A stretch of 64,000 bases of DNA from assembly GCF_024339125.1 (NCBI RefSeq), contig NZ_CP101417.1, positions 1,240,001 through 1,304,000 on the forward strand, read 5' to 3'. The translations under genes and the position numbers were made by a program. Positions 63,252-64,000 of the stretch are shown here, piece after piece (position 1 is the first letter of the stretch; each line of letters begins with the position of its first letter). A model generated the notes under the pieces. It made no database searches. It was not told the origin of the DNA and saw only the letters and a list, made by a program, of their open reading frames with translations. This DNA comes from Xanthomonas hortorum (GTDB lineage: Bacteria > Pseudomonadota > Gammaproteobacteria > Xanthomonadales > Xanthomonadaceae).

Positions 63252-63455
63252 GCGTGTGACCTCCTCGCCACCCCAGTGGTGGCGTGGCGAAACTAGGCCG
63301 ATTATCTTGGCTGCACAAGTCTGGTTACAGCGCGCGAGACGGCAGAGATACTGCAAGACCGCCGGTGCGTTATCTGGGCCAGTTATCTGGCGAGATGTGC
63401 GGTGCTGTGTGCCTTATCTTTTAGTGTCGGCGTGCCACAGCTGTGTGCGGAGCCA

Positions 63456-63803
63456 TCACTGCGGCGACGGTTCGGGCAACAGTTGCCGCGCCTGGCCCCA
63501 GGTGAGCATTGCATCCAGTGCGGGGCACAGGGCCTGGCCCCATGGCGTGAGGCGGTAGTCCACCTGCGGCGGTACCTGCGCGTAGACGGTGCGCAGCACC
63601 AGGCCGTCGCGTTCAAGCTGGCGCAGCTGTTGGGCCAGCATCTTTTGCGAGATGGCGGGAATCAGCCGCTCCAGGTCCGAGTAGCGCTGCACCTTGCCGT
63701 CGAACAGGTGGAACAGCAGCAGCAGTTTCCAGCGGCCTTCGATGAGGTTGAGCAGGGCTTCGACATCGCACGCGGCGGTGTCCGGGGTGTGCGGCTTTCC
63801 CAT
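63456..63803 (-). CDS. HxlR-family transcriptional regulator
   Basis: A 115-residue winged-helix regulator of the HxlR (MarR-like) family: DVEALLNLIEGRWKLLLLFHLFDGKVQRYSDLERLIPAISQKMLAQQLRQLERDGLVLR is the complete family core, and ALDAMLTWGQARQLLP the end. No Cys in the usual redox position of HypR; one near the start (AACD). Divergent from the truncated NTF2-like gene, which it may regulate. Confidence 0.93.
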   Translation of the reverse strand: MGKPHTPDTAACDVEALLNLIEGRWKLLLLFHLFDGKVQRYSDLERLIPAISQKMLAQQLRQLERDGLVLRTVYAQVPPQVDYRLTPWGQALCPALDAMLTWGQARQLLPEPSPQ

Positions 63804-63893
63804 GGGTGCGTGACTTACCTTTGCGTGCGTTCTTGCGGCAGGTGATGCCGCTGCCGATCATGGCATACACGTTTCGCACCGGAGATCGCTGCC

Positions 63894-64000
63894 ATGTCGC
63901 TTGCCCTGCCCCACGCCATTGCCTGCTTCTTTGCCGCCAGCAACGCCGGCGATGCCGCCGTGCTGCTGCCGCACCTTGCCGACGATGCGGTGGTGCACGA
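63894..64000 (+). CDS. NTF2/SnoaL-like protein (truncated by the window end)
   Basis: The first 35 codons (MSLALPHAIACFFAASNAGD and following LPHLADDAVVHD) match the opening of SnoaL-like/NTF2-fold proteins. The gene continues beyond the window. It is divergent from the HxlR regulator, the usual arrangement. Confidence 0.7.
   Translation, partial: MSLALPHAIACFFAASNAGDAAVLLPHLADDAVVH

Overview
The window looks like a Xanthomonas chromosome (inference). Reasons: high GC, many GTG starts, a type IV secretion (X-T4SS) effector with the Xanthomonadales XVIPCD tail next to lipoprotein immunity genes, a plausible type III effector with an upstream PIP box, and a housekeeping gene content (tyrB, fbp, tldD/pmbA, the MoxR-DUF58-BatA-DUF4175 cluster) familiar from that genus. 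No rRNA, tRNA or CRISPR array was seen.

Layout. 1-1168: an IS5-family element. 1.2-12.8 kb: small secreted and cupin proteins, a TonB-dependent receptor, tyrB, fbp, a peptidase/MAPEG/hydrolase operon and its divergent AraC-type gene. 13-27 kb: two tandem Tat-signalled TldD paralogues, a PmbA/TldE partner, a DUF4159 protein and a five-gene MoxR-DUF58-BatA-DUF4175 cluster. 27-45.6 kb: mixed housekeeping and signalling genes, including a methyltransferase, EcsC, ProP-like transporter, thioredoxin, NUDIX, a protealysin-type protease with an emfourin-like inhibitor, HDOD, PAS-LuxR, CsbD, a LytS/LytTR two-component system and a sulfatase-modifying-factor protein. 45.7-63.2 kb: an accessory region of lower and uneven GC. 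It holds two paralogous lipoproteins and a zincin-type X-T4SS effector, a candidate myristoylated type III effector, a SymE-type toxin preceded by a C4-like antisense RNA, and an AAA ATPase + DUF4435 (PARIS-like) defence operon broken by insertion sequences. The last kilobase has an HxlR regulator divergent from a truncated NTF2-like gene.

Mobile DNA. Five copies of one 1159-bp IS5-family element, all in the same orientation, carry YTAG target duplications. One is split by an IS3-family (IS407-type) element, and two lie in direct tandem sharing one CTAG.

The least explained signal is a family of twelve ~103-108 bp intergenic elements between 1.9 and 38.7 kb. Each can fold as an outer stem enclosing two hairpins. 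Paired bases change together between copies in the outer stem and in one inner hairpin. They occur as two subtypes, usually paired in opposite orientation like a BIME. Other items to follow up are the C4-like RNA whose two antisense segments match the leader of symE (with a second, inverted unit where both partners of one segment have changed), and a candidate structured RNA at 38.84-39.01 kb.
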